In this document: positions 34,479 through 46,080 of the stretch, in pieces
Position numbering within the stretch: position 1 is the first letter of the stretch
How the letters are laid out: every line of letters begins with the position of its first letter
NCBI GenBank assembly: GCA_024138025.1
Contig: JAMXBD010000425.1
Span: 62,001-126,000, forward strand
Direction of reading: 5' to 3'
Origin: Combretum micranthum
Lineage: Eukaryota; Streptophyta; Magnoliopsida; Myrtales; Combretaceae
DNA length: 64,000 nucleotides
Translations under genes and position numbers: made by a program
Notes under the pieces: generated by a model
Databases searched by the model: none
What the model was told of the DNA's origin: nothing
The model's input: only the letters and a program-made list of their open reading frames with translations

Positions 34479-37400
34479 TGTCACGCCCCAATGGGTACCC
34501 TAAACGTGACAGTCCGCCACATTCAATATTAAAGCTTAAGTATGACAACCTTAGCCATTCCAAAAGCTTTTATAAGTGTAAGGCGTACTTTCACAACTTT
34601 AAAGGACCATACATGGAATTATGAAGCTTAAGGAGATATAAAACACATTAAGAAAAGAGATTCACAATAATTATTTGTTCATGGCAAAGACTTTACATAC
34701 TTAGGAACAACTCCCTAAATTACAATCTATTATATACATATTGACATGCTACTACTAAGCTACACTTTATCCAGATTTCTAATGTTCAAAGGATTACCTG
34801 CCCGCATGGTCCACGTGGCCTTAACCATAAGTAGGAAACTGCAAAAGATATCTATTGGGGTATAAGCTAATAGCTTAGTGAGAACTATTTCCATAAATAA
34901 CTTCTTGTAACAAGATTCAAACAAGTTGATTTAGTCAAGCAAATGTAATGCACAAGCACGTGGCAAACAAGCATAGTTTTTCCGGGAACTATATGTTGAA
35001 TGGATTTACGCCCTCCATTCGGGTTTTGGTGATATTATCCTCAAAACAAGTAGTTTTAATAACAGAAAATTTAAGCTGCGAGCACTCATCGCCAAGTATT
35101 CCGAATCTACTTGATTTGACCTTGCTTTCGGATCAACCGCCAAGCATATTCCATTAAGCCGCCAAGCAATCGCTTTCGGATCTCCCCCAAGTGTTGCTTT
35201 CGACATGAGCTTACTATCCTTCTCACCCAAGGATAATAACCCAACCATGCAATGTGACTCACTTCGTGGTATGCATGAGTTCATTAATTTATAAAGTCAT
35301 AACATAATTATTTTCAACTTATGGCGATCAAGGAATTTCACACAAATCAATATTAAACTAAAACAATCACTTAGAACAATTCGGCTTCGATATTCTTAGA
35401 ATTCTTTCAAGGAATTATTTTACATGCATATCGGTTTATCTTTTCCTAACTCTAGTGCAACTAATTTACAAGCACAACAAGTAGCATTTAATGGAAATAA
35501 ACTCACGATGCCATTGTCGTCTATTCCTCTAAGCGGATGAGTCGTTCACACACTCCACTTAATCGTAATAGTTCTGGGTAAAGGAATCCTTCCTCGGGGT
35601 CACCTAACCAAAGAAAATACCCACAATGAGTTTTTCTTGATGATTTTCTTGAATTTTGACAAAACAATGTCAAAGAACGTTAAAGTTCGTATAGAAGAAT
35701 GTTCCAACTTAAAATGGCCATAACTTGGTCATTTTAACTCGGAATCGCGCATATAATATACCGATTTCTACTACTCGAAAAGATCTACCCATTTCCAAAA
35801 TTATTTCCAACAAACAAAGCCATATAGGCTCCGAAAAGTGCGACAAAATTCACCACGGATTTCCAAGTAAAAACAACTTTGGTTCAAGAAATCAAAATTT
35901 GTTTGATAAATACTTAGTTATCTATATAGTTGAAAAATTCTCTTTTTATAACTATAAACTCATATTTAAGCATGCTCAAGTGTCTTGTTGTCCAAATTAT
36001 TTTTCTTAGGTAAAACAATGTCGGGTTGAAGCTTTTCGGAAATTGTTTTTGTAAATTTCTTTGAAATGAATACCTTGCTTTCTTTGTTTTCTAAAAACGT
36101 TTTATGTTGGTTTTATTTATCTCTTTCCAAGTAACTTTTGAAAATAAAATTTTCTACTTTCTAAGTTACATTAATACTATATTTGAAGTTTTCTAGGAAA
36201 TATGTTATTCTTCATTTTTTGTGTAAATTCCTTTGTTTACTTGTTTTGCAAAAATTCCTTACTTGAATTTCTCATTCTTTTCTATATCTCATATTCTTCA
36301 AAAATAATCATCCATGCATGAAAATTTGTTTTCTTCATAAAAACAATGTGGAACAATTAAGGACTTTTTGTAGAAAAACTAATTTCTATAATCTTATTAA
36401 CTTCTTTTAACTTGAAAAGAAATAACTTTATTATTTTCAAACCATAAATTTTCTTTGCCTATTTGTTTGCAAAGGTCTTTACTTAAAATTTCCATCTTAT
36501 TTTCTTTCTTATGAAAAGAACCATTTTGTCAACAAAATATTTTCTTTTGAAAAACAAGGTGAAATAATAAGGATCTAAGTGGCTTTTTAAAGTAAAAGTA
36601 GTTTATAAAATTATAGTGAGTTCTTTTTGTAACATGAAAAGGAATGAGTTTATTTTGTGTTGATTTTATACTTTATTTTTAAGTGACAAAATTCTTCTTT
36701 TTGTTTAAATAAAATTATGGACAACAATCTAAATGAACATGATTATGAGAATAATAATAACCAAAATAACATAAAGCATAATAATAAAGTTAAGTATTGG
36801 AGTCATAGCTTTTTCAAGGCTCCCGGGACTAAGAAGTAAACTAGTCCCATAATAAAATGAAATGAAAGAAGGAAAAGCTTGTTTTGACTTGATGAGGACA
36901 AGTCTAAGACTAGAGATTAGTCTTAAAAACAACTTGAAATAAATAAATTGCATTGAAGTAAATAAATTGCATGAAAGGTAAATAATTTGTAAGATTATGA
37001 GCTTATATGCTCTAAATAGTATATATAGCTATATAGATATAGTAGATAGTTATGAACATAAAAGCATAAATGAACATAAGAGAAACATAAATGAATATAA
37101 AGGAAACATGAACATAAGGAATTATGATTATGAACAAAAACAAAGTATGAACCTATTGTTGCTTTCTTAACCTTCATGGTTTTAGAAAACACACACTAAG
37201 CTCATACTAAGTAGATGAACATGGAGACTTCTTGAGAACTTTTACCTAAAGAATGAGCTTAAAGAGACTTCTTGAAGAACTTCTTGGAGAGAAATTCTTG
37301 AGAGATTTTGAGAGAGTAATTTTAGTGTAGAAGTGGTGTGAAAGAAGTGAAAGAGAGGGGGTATTTATAGGAAATTGAGGAGTGATTTTTGTGTGATTAA

Positions 37401-38064
37401 AATAAAGTAAAATTGAAACAAAATTGAGGCATGTGGGGAGGGGCGCCGGCCATGCTTAGTAGAGGGGGAGTGATTTATTTTTGACTTTTTGAAGAAATAA
37501 AAGATGTAATATGTAAGGTAGATGTGATATAAAGTTATGGGAAAGGTAAAAAGTTAAGATTATAGGTTTGTAGAGTGTAAGAATAGGTGTAAGAAAAAGT
37601 AGAGATAAAAGAATAGTGTAGAATAGTAATGAATAGTGTAATGTAAAGTAGATATGACAATTAAAGTACCAGTAGTAAGAAAATACGCGTATAATAGCTA
37701 TATCTGTTATTTTTACTTACGAAAAATTACGAAACTGATATTTTTGAAAACTTATATTTTTACGAGTCTAACGGTTATTCGGAATATTTTTACTATTCCG
37801 GGCTTCCGGACACGTTTTTCGAGAACTGTGTCTGATCGGTTCGAAGGACACCCGAATTTCGCGAAACTGAAACTTTATAAAACCTATGGTTATTACGAAC
37901 TATTTTAGCTAATTATCCCAACTTCGTTTTCTAGGGCCAAAGAAAACGGCAATGCCGGATTTAGCTTGATACGGTAAACTAGGTTTTGTTGACCTTTAGG
38001 GTTTCGTTTGACTTTCGGTTTAGGGTTTTATGCTAAATCGATTCCGAAAATTTAGGGGTTTACA
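34479..38064 (-). mobile_element. H: solo LTR inside D2
   Basis: 3586 bp, plus-strand ends TGTCACGCCCC and GGGGTTTACA, with a perfect CCCAA duplication at 34474-34478 and 38065-38069. Read on the minus strand it starts TGTAAACCCC and ends GGGCGTGACA, the same termini as D3. It has no coding domain. The minus strand carries a short frame ending RLEE and a stop near 35538, then GTGAGT, in the place of the D and F acidic exon. It includes AT-rich DNA and scattered chance frames only. Confidence 0.93.
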
Positions 38065-38512
38065 CCCAAATTTCTTTACCGAAAGCATATTTTCGAAAAT
38101 AAACAGAACATAATATATATAATATATATATATCTTAAGCCTACTTAGTGTATTATATATATATGTACAATAATATAAGATTTATTACAAATGATTAGAA
38201 TAATTAGATTAATATCTAATAAACTCTTAAAACCCTAGAATTTAAGACAAATATTTAATGTTAATCAAAGTTAGTATTAGTTAAATATTTATTCTAGATA
38301 GATGAAATAGGTAATAATGGAAATTTAAATAAGCTAAATTTTCGAGTAATATAACTTCTAAAAATAAAAAATAATTATACGAGATAAAATATGAGAAACA
38401 CGAAGACAATAAATAATAGTCAGTATCAAAACTTGATAAATATCAAGTCTAGGACACTAATCACATATAGGAATTAGTTTAATTTGTATTGATGAATACT
38501 TTTCTTAAATAG

Positions 38513-38559
38513 GTGACTTTGATACATTAGAGGATCTACCAGCAGATTACTACGACTGA
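38513..38559 (+). other. D2: acidic final exon
   Basis: Acceptor CTTAAATAG, then a 47-nt phase-1 frame GDFDTLEDLPADYYD and TGA, and a donor-like GAGCAG/GTGAGT shortly after. Confidence 0.58.
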
Positions 38560-40920
38560 GTCAGTATGAGCAGGTGAGTAATTCAGTCATATTGTACTGG
38601 TTGTGACTGTAATATTAAATATGTAATGCAAAGATAATCAAATGAATGTTTGATGAAAGTATGATATGATCGAGTATATGAATGTTAAAATATCCTTACA
38701 AAAGCGATAATGCAATGATTGATGTTGTGAAATAGTATAATGATGATTGTGTGTAATGTATGAACTGTGAAATTGATTAAGAATTATTAACTTAACAAAA
38801 AAATCTGATCATGCATTGCACGAATTGCATTATTGCATATATAATGATGTGACAGCCTGTTACGTATTAATATTTCGGATCTCTGTTTTCGCTTGGTTGT
38901 TCTAATGTGTTAGTTCTCCAAGGTTCTCTTTGGTCTGGCGTCCTATGAGAACTAAAAGGCACCGAAGAACGTCGCCCGTAGAATCGCTTTGAAATGATTA
39001 ATACTTATGAATTTCTTAAGGGATTGCAGGAGATGGTCAGTTTAATCAACTATATTCAAAGTAATAACCTTAAAACAAGAAATCGTTGATTCTCCTGTGT
39101 ACTTAGTCTCTCTTGGCAGGTGGGTCATTGAGTACTGGTTCTTCAACCCATTAAAAAGAGGCGTAAATCTTTTCCTGTTTGGATTCTAGATCATCCAAAC
39201 TTATATCTGCATATGGTTGAGTGCTTGCATTGCATATGATTGCTAATAACTTGTGTGATGTATGATATGTCTGATTATTCACTGAGCTGTGGTTTTGCTC
39301 ATACTCTTATAGTCTTTTTAGGTTTACATTACGACCATGGTTAGTTACTTCCAGGAGTATGGCTCTGGTAAGAGCTTAGAAGCTGGAAGTCTACGGTTAT
39401 AATTTAGTTTCATGGTTATATACTATTAGAATAAATTATTTAGTTGTGTACTTCAAAAGAACTATATGGTTTGTAATAGTTTTGTAGTGTTTATTCACTA
39501 AGTTATTTCTTTCATTTATCTGTTATTTCTTATCAAGCAACTAAAAAGATCCTGTTGTTTTGAAAACTTGTCATTCTCTGAAGGTAATCTAGTGATAGTA
39601 TTCAAGTGTAACTTGTTTACTACTACTAGGGTACCCTCGAGACGTGACAAGTTTCCCACAAATTTGACCCGGTTTTTCTTTCCTTTCCTCATCAAAATCA
39701 CCATCAAGTTTTTCATTTACGAATAAAGATCATTTGAGTTAAAGCTCTAGATACATATATGATTATCTTTTTCATTTGTTTTATTCATGAATGAGAAAAA
39801 CCCTGTTTTCATGCCTTTATAAAGAGTTGAATGAAGTATTAATGATTTATGTTGATTTATAGGGTTAAATAGATTCTTGATATTGTAGAAGTGGAGTTTA
39901 TGGAAGTGTTATGGATGTTTTGATAGATAGGGGAATTGTTGTAATTGTGGGATGATGAGCTATTGAAGTGTATGTTGTTTAATGAAGAGATTATGAAGTT
40001 CATGTGTGCTTAGTATTGTGAAGTGTATATGTTGATTAGATGTACGATATCAGAAGTAAAATTTAATATTTAATGTTTAAGTTTCGAAATATATATGCTC
40101 TATTTTCGAAGGAGAAACACGAAGGATAGACGGGGTGATGTTTTAGTTGTGTTTCTCATCTCACCCTTGAAATTATGCCACTTGAAGAGAAACTTGGGTA
40201 AAAACAGCCATTCATATTTGACCATATTTCTTTCTGTGCTCTGATCTAAGCTCTTTTGATGATTTAGAGATAGGTTTAAGATGATAAGTTTTATGTTGGA
40301 TTAGTAAGTTGCTAGAAGTTGTTGTGTTTGGTTGTCTCTATGCATATCTTGATGCTAGTAATGGTTTTAGAAGAGTTTGTAGTGAGATGGAGTCGTTTTG
40401 AAGGTTGTTTTATTTTATTGTTGATGTTGTGGCTTAGTTTTACCTTCAAGGTGAATCAGTGGTAAACTTAGTGTAAGTGTCGAAGGGTAAATTTTGATGC
40501 ATCATATTTTTCGCGGCTTAAAGTTGAGCCTTCGACATGCCCACAAAAAGACACTGAAAGATGTTGCACCTAAAAATAAGTTTAAGTGTTGGAGCACATC
40601 TTCTGTCTGGCCTAGTATCGAGCTCTCAACATGAGTACGACACAAAGCCGTAAGCTTTTTAGTAGCATGTGACCCCTAGTTTGTTGAAGCACGATATGAT
40701 ATTCCTATAGCAATGTACCCCGTGACCCTTCTTAAGCTGCCCTTGACCGTCAATTTGTTTCAAAATTTAAAATAATGGAATGTTATACAAATATATGTAT
40801 AAATGTTAAGTCATAATTAAATATGAGTTTTATTTAAGCTTATAGTAAATAAAGAACTTGGTTTTGATTGTTATTAATATTGAGAGTTACATGAATTGAA
40901 TTTATTTATATATTTTATAG

Positions 40921-40980
40921 ATTTTCCTATCAACTTGAATTCATCTGTTGATCATTTGACTAATATATCAAATCTTTCAG
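40921..40980 (+). other. E: conserved 60-nt internal exon
   Basis: Acceptor TATTTTATAG, exactly 60 nt, donor TTTCAG/GTATGT. It is open in phase 1 (DFPINLNSSVDHLTNISNLS). The sequence is far from B and C, yet length, phase and Ser/Asn-rich character are kept, which argues for constraint. Confidence 0.6.
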
Positions 40981-41150
40981 GTATGTAGTAGCTTGATTGA
41001 TGATTGTTAGGTTAGGCATTCTTGAATCAATTAATATTAAAGATTACCTAAATATGTTTGAATTGGTTGTGCATGTATCGTTGAATCTAGTCCGAGAAGC
41101 GGTAACCCTTTAATGAGGTTAACATAGTAGTTAGGTGCTTAAGCCACTCT

Positions 41151-41168
41151 TGTCATGATGCAATGACA
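41151..41168. promoter_or_regulatory. E: single GATGCA-loop hairpin within a larger stem
   Basis: TGTCATGATGCAATGACA is identical to the first hairpin of B and C. It sits inside an outer pair AGCCACT (41142-41148) and AGTGGCT (41175-41181). The other three hairpins are absent. Confidence 0.85.
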
Positions 41169-41600
41169 TTTATAAGTGGCTCAATGGGTATTGATAGGGG
41201 TAATGCTATGGTATAATGTTTACTTATTCTTAAGAGGAAATAATATGATTTAGTTCATTTTTATGAAGCCGTTGAATTAAGTAATATTATTGATTAAGTT
41301 AAGTAAAGATGAGAAATAGCTGTGAACCCTAAAGGATGCTACTATTAGTTTTTAGTTATATATATGAGATATAGTTATTTAGGCTGCTTATATCAACTCC
41401 CTGAGCAGCTGCTATTACTCAGGACGCCTAAGTTTTCTAGAATTTAAATCAGAGTTTGAATACTCTAGTGTTGATTGGTTTACTTAATTATAGACAATTA
41501 AATTATTGGTTATTGTATTGCATCAAGCCTAAGTGTGATTGTCACTTTATATTTGCTTGTATTACTTACGTACTGAGCCAGGCATGATTTCCAATTTTGG

Positions 41601-41670
41601 GTGTTGATGAGGATGAGTTTACTCCCAATTGGCTTAAGTGATTGATTTCGAGGACTTTCTAGACAAGTAG
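41601..41670 (+). other. E: acidic final exon (frameshifted)
   Basis: GVDEDEFTPNWLK is followed by a stop; in another frame DFEDFLDK and TAG follow. The tail matches A's DFEDFLDD, so a small indel has broken the exon. The acceptor is also altered (TTTTGG). Confidence 0.5.
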
Positions 41671-42025
41671 GAGACTAAGAAGCCCGATCTTGATGATCTT
41701 CGTTTTGTAATAAACTAGTGGACAATGTAATTATTAAAGACTTTTCAACTTGTATATGTTTGGTTAAGGCTTGATCTCAAGCCTTGGTATATAGGATAAA
41801 GTTTTCGATTATGTTTTGAAAGGACAACAAAGCTTTGTAATAGCAAGTTTTATGCTACTCCTAATGAGTATTTTTGAAATGATTCTTATGGCATATTTAG
41901 ATAAACAGTTTATGTAAACTCCTTTTTTAGAGATAGCTTTACATGTAATACTACATGATTACATGTAGTTGGGGACTATATATGCTTAGCTTTATATATC
42001 TAGTTGTGTCAGACCTTACAAAAAG

Positions 42026-42725
42026 GATAGAATGATCTTACTAAAGAAATTGTAACATTTTGTGAGAAGCATAATATCACTATTTCTAAGTTGAAGTCTC
42101 AATTTATTTCTCGTGGAGGTCAGCAAGATCAATGGAACAATCTATATGTAGAAGAATATTATTGAGTTAATCTATTTTATGTTACTATTGACACACAATT
42201 GCAAGAGATTAACCTGAGGTTTAATGACAACATGATATCCGACAACATGATAGATCTTCTTACTTTTAGTTTTTCTCTTCATCAAGGTAATAATTTCCAG
42301 AAGTTTAATGTTCATCGGATTTACAAGTTGGCTTACAAGTTTAACTCTAAGGCTTCCACTAAGCAAGAAAAGATTTATCTTGAAATACAAGCATGATATT
42401 ATGAACCTGATATTCTTTATAATCCATAGTTTAAGAGCATTATATACCATTTATGATTTATGTCTCAAATTAGTGGATACTTAAAAGATATTGATTTTTC
42501 CTCTTATTGACCATTTGATTCGATTAGTCTTGACTCTACCAATTTCAATTGTAACAACAAAATGCTCTTTTTTTGCCATGAAGATAGTGAAGAATAGAAT
42601 AAGAAATAAGATGGATGATCAAGTTCTCTCTAATAGTCTTTTGATTTATGTAGAGAAGTACTGTGGAAAAGATTGGTACATATTCAATCATAGATGAGTT
42701 TTGTGACATGAAAGGATGACAAGTT
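42026..42725 (+). pseudogene. hAT-type transposase, 3' part with dimerisation domain
   Basis: It continues the gene split by E: NDLTKEIVTFCEKHNITISK (42030-42090), FISRGGQQDQ, then QLQEINLRFND (42200 onward). The C-terminal hAT dimerisation region at 42491-42697 reads LVLTLPISIVTT and AMKIVKNRIRNKMDDQVL. Relatives have an invariant Glu after TT that is Lys here. Stops and frame changes separate the pieces. The 3' terminal inverted repeat was not identified. Element boundaries are unknown. Confidence 0.82.
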
Positions 42726-43699
42726 AGCCTTCAATGATTTTTTTTTTTTTTTTTTTGTGTTTGGTGTGATAATTGTACATTTCATTTTATAATAATAACA
42801 TGGAGGGGTTTTAACAATATTGATAATGCACCCCCCACCAACCCCCACACACTCCCCCCCCCCCCCCCCCCCCCCCACTCCCATGCAGTCAAGAATAGAT
42901 AATTTAAACTTGTATCTTAAAAAGACAAGTTTAGGTAGTATTAAACTCATATTTTCAAAAGACATGTTCATTAGAGTTATCTTTAATTCATCTCATCAAA
43001 AACGACTTAATAAATGAGATCATCTCTTAAAAAAAATGAGTTCATTAATAAATACATGATACTGTCTTAATAAATGATCTTGTCTCGATTTTATTATAAA
43101 TATATTAGACTCATCTTTTCTGAAGACAAATTTATTATAATTCAAATTGGTCTCTTAAGAAAATGAGTTTAACTTGGCTATTTTCAGAATAAATTTTCAT
43201 ACTTTAGCATTTTTGTAGTTTTTTATTAGAAAATTATTATTTCTTCCTTTTCTCGAAAAATTCGGCACACTAAAAGAAAGCAAAAGAACAATAATCTTAC
43301 GGTAACACTCTTCAAATGTATGGCGAAAAGAGGTTGAGCAAGAAGGTGCCACTTATCAATATCAACGTAGAAAAAAACGGTACTTTTAGTCAGTCAAGTA
43401 CACTATACAAGTGTTGACTTAGCCGACAGAGGATCCACCAAATTCTCATCGCTTCGCTTTTGCTACTCAGCAGATGCATTGAATAAAATTGTTTTCACTT
43501 CATCCAAAAGCTGGCATTAGCGTATTGTTCGATTTAAAAGGTTGACGATTCAAACTCTAAACAAAATGGCTCGGGGAAATGGAATGAATGATGACTTTTC
43601 TGGTATTTTTCACTTAAACAAACATTACTTCTATATATTGCAAGGAAAGGTGGATCAGGAATCCTAGTGAATTAAATTGCTCTGTATATTTGATCTCAA
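42726..43699. other. non-coding DNA with homopolymer runs
   Basis: A run of 19 T (42738-42756) and a run of 23 C (42854-42876) flanked by CCCCCACC repeats are present; the rest is AT-rich and non-coding. The frames through the C run are artefacts. The final few hundred bases would be the 3' flank of the UGT pseudogene. Confidence 0.6.
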
Positions 43700-43702
43700 G
43701 GA

Positions 43703-45157
43703 TCATGATTCTTCTTCCAAGGTGTTGGTCTTCAACCATTCCATAAACAACTTAAGATTAATATTTGAAGAACCACCTTCCCTTACGGCATCCATGGCCA
43801 TCTCTCTCCATTTCAGCGCATTTGCTCGAATCTCCTCTCCACCTTCACCATCTCCGAGAACTATGTCCACACACCTCTTGATTTCTTCTCTTCCAACAAC
43901 ACCTTCCTGGTTCGGTTTTGCTCTAACTCCATTCTTCCACACTTCCTCCACCATCTTGGCATTAGTCGCCTGTCCGCGAATTGAGGACACGCCACCACGG
44001 CACGCCCGCCACTAAGCTCTCGAGCGTCGAGTTCCAGCCCATGTGGGAAACGAAACACCCAAAAGAAGGATGAGCCAGCAGTTTCAACTTGGTACACCAT
44101 GGGATTATCATTCCATGTTCTTCAGTTATGCTGTGCTTCTTAATTACAGCATCTAATCTTCTTTGGCTTGATCATCGGAAGGCCTAATGACTAACAAGAA
44201 TGGTCGAAACATGCCACTAGCCCTGCGAAAAGCTCTTCCGTTTGTTCTTTCTTTACCACAGCCAAGCTTCCAAACGAAACGTAAACAACCGAAGATTTGG
44301 CTTAGAGTTTAGCCTTGAAGATAGTCTTTCTCTTTGCTTGTCTCAAACAACTCACAACCAAAAGTCTTGTCTCCTGGATCCTTTTCATCCAGGAAAGCGG
44401 AAGGAATCAACGGCCCGACCGCAAAAACCTTCTTACCACCGACAGCCCCGATCGAACCTTCCTCCAAGGCGTGAAAAGTGTTTAACAAGACACAAGATTT
44501 GGGATTTCGTTCAAGTGTCTCGACATGTTCTTTAAACACTGGAGTAACAACAGCTGCATGAGGATGGCTTGGTATAAGAAAATCAGGAATGTCTTCCCAT
44601 GTAAAAGGTGGCAATCCTGTAATTTGAATGGATTCAGGGGGCTTATTGTTGATACGGTCCCAGGAACCGCATTTAGTGTTGAAACATTGATGATATACGG
44701 CATAGCAAGTTGCTGATTGTATGCAAAGAAAAGCAGAGCATATCCCAAGTTCACTTGCCAAATCACCAACCCATGGAAGCAAGACAGAGTATATTAGGCA
44801 AGTGATTGGAGAGTTATCATCGCTTGCTGACCGTGTGATGAGTTCCCTTAGGGTTTGGGACCCGAAACTCTTTATCTTGTCAAACCTGTCATCCCGCCCG
44901 TGCTGTCCGTCATCGTAACCATCCGAGAAGGATGCATACGTCAAGCCTTTGATGGAGACAGGTTGTTTTATGGATTTCAGGCCGTGGATTGTAGTGGCGA
45001 AGGTGGCACATGCACCAGCACGGACGAGGCGCTTGGCGAATTGGAGGGTGGGGTTTAGATGGCCTTGTGTGTGTAGGGATACCACAAGGAAGTGATGATC
45101 TATCATTGTTTTATGACTTGTGAGTGGATAAAGATGTCTTTCGTTTGGAAAATTCAA
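43703..45157 (-). pseudogene. UDP-glycosyltransferase, family 1 (UGT75-like), frameshifted
   Basis: A cytosolic enzyme family that moves glucose from UDP-glucose to small molecules such as phenolics. The minus-strand start is probably Met 45106 (MIDHHFLVVSLHTQGHLNP), where the family normally begins. The acceptor-binding N-half is open to 44309, with His at the usual catalytic position in HTQGHLNP. The sugar-donor half has SVVYVSFGSLAVV (near 44290-44250) and a PSPG box near 44065-43990 reading [18 protein letters not shown] (Met for the usual Cys). The C-terminus runs to 43703. At least three frameshifts (near 44310, 44180 and 44000) separate these parts. Total length of about 470 codons is normal, so this is a recently dead full-length gene. 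The subfamily call is inference. Confidence 0.85.
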
Positions 45158-45486
45158 TGGAGTAATCCTATGTAATTGATGTTTGATTTATTGAAGTGGG
45201 CAGATGGTCAGAGTAATTGCAGTGGAGCCAATTCCTTATAATAAAATAATAAAAATTATTGTTGTTGTTGCCGCCTTCTATGACTAAATCAGTGAACGTG
45301 AGCTGTACACTGCAGTCATACAAAAAAGAAGTAGCTATAACACTTTTTCCAAAAGATTCGTTCATATTAGTACGGCAACTGTCATTTGAGTGATCATAAA
45401 TATTAATATATTTTGGATATATCATGGCCATATTTGATATATTTTATAAAATAAACAAGAAAAAATGTTAAATGTAAGCATTGTTA
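45158..45486. other. upstream flank of the UGT pseudogene
   Basis: This would hold the UGT promoter on the minus strand. It is AT-rich; I see no decisive TATA box or other feature. Confidence 0.4.
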
Positions 45487-45491
45487 TAAGT

Positions 45492-46054
45492 TGAAGTGTG
45501 GTGGAAAATTCGAACAAGGAATTAATCAATAACAAATACAGAAAATTAATTCAACTCGAATGAAAATTGATTTTGCTCGGATACAAGCTAAATCTACTCG
45601 AATACAAGTAGAAATTGAAATTCCGAATACAGAAAACCAATACACAATTTTGAGATAATACTTTATGATGATCTCCTTGTATTACAATAGCCTATTTATA
45701 AGCGTTTATCATGCTAATTTGCAATCAGATTTTTATGGATGGGCCACAGCTCCACAGCCCATGTCCAGCCCATGACTTCTAAGCAGCTTCTTTGAATTTA
45801 CCTTTGTCACTATCTGTCTGATACTTTTAGATGCATGTTTATCTATTGTAGCAGCTTCTTTGAATTTACCTTTGTCACTATCTGTCTGATACTTTTAGAT
45901 GCATGTTTATCTATTGTACTTCGTACTGTTTTCCTCTTTCACGAACCCTAATTCTGTTTAATGTTTACTTCCAATTCCTTTCGTTTTTTAGCTTGTTCAT
46001 CGCGCATCCTCCTTGCCATCCTTTTTGCTCATATCCTCCTGGGTTCTGGTTGCA
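45492..46054 (-). repeat. 3' LTR of K
   Basis: 563 bp. It differs from the 5' LTR mainly by a perfect 68-bp tandem duplication (45783-45850 and 45851-45918, starting GCAGCTTCTTTGAATTTACC). Confidence 0.95.
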
Positions 46055-46071
46055 TTCCCCTCTTCTTCAAG
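46055..46071 (-). promoter_or_regulatory. polypurine tract of K
   Basis: The plus strand TTCCCCTCTTCTTCAAG lies next to the LTR; the minus strand is purine-only except at one position. Confidence 0.8.
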
Positions 46072-46080
46072 AACCCTTGA

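Larger units (their letters stand above)
33750..39649 (+). mobile_element. D2: 5'-truncated D-family solo LTR inside E, holding H
   Basis: It ends in the family terminus CTACTAGGGTACCC...GTGACA at 39649. It lacks about 1.1 kb of the 5' part present in D1 and D3, and no TGTAAACC start is found. Without H it is about 2.31 kb. It keeps a 54-nt exon-like block (acceptor ATCTTAG, donor CACGAG/GTAAAA, near 33940-34000), a GC-rich island (34190-34475) and the acidic exon (38513-38559). Confidence 0.85.
33263..42020 (+). mobile_element. E: solo LTR inside the hAT gene, holding D2 and H
   Basis: A perfect AAAAG duplication lies at 33258-33262 and 42021-42025. It starts TGAAATTCTAAACC and ends AGACCTTACA. 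After removing D2 (with H) and one copy of the 86-bp duplication it is about 2772 bp, the size of B and C. It has the same layout: a 60-nt exon (40921-40980), one GATGCA hairpin (41151-41168) and an acidic-tail remnant (about 41601-41670). There is no internal domain. Confidence 0.92.

Noticed and set aside
36729..37192. Minus-strand frames in LTR H as small genes
   Set aside because: Hydrophobic low-complexity readings in AT-rich LTR sequence with no conserved counterpart in D copies.
42684..43017. Proline- or glycine-rich frames on both strands
   Set aside because: Produced by the 23-C run and neighbouring CCCCCACC repeats.
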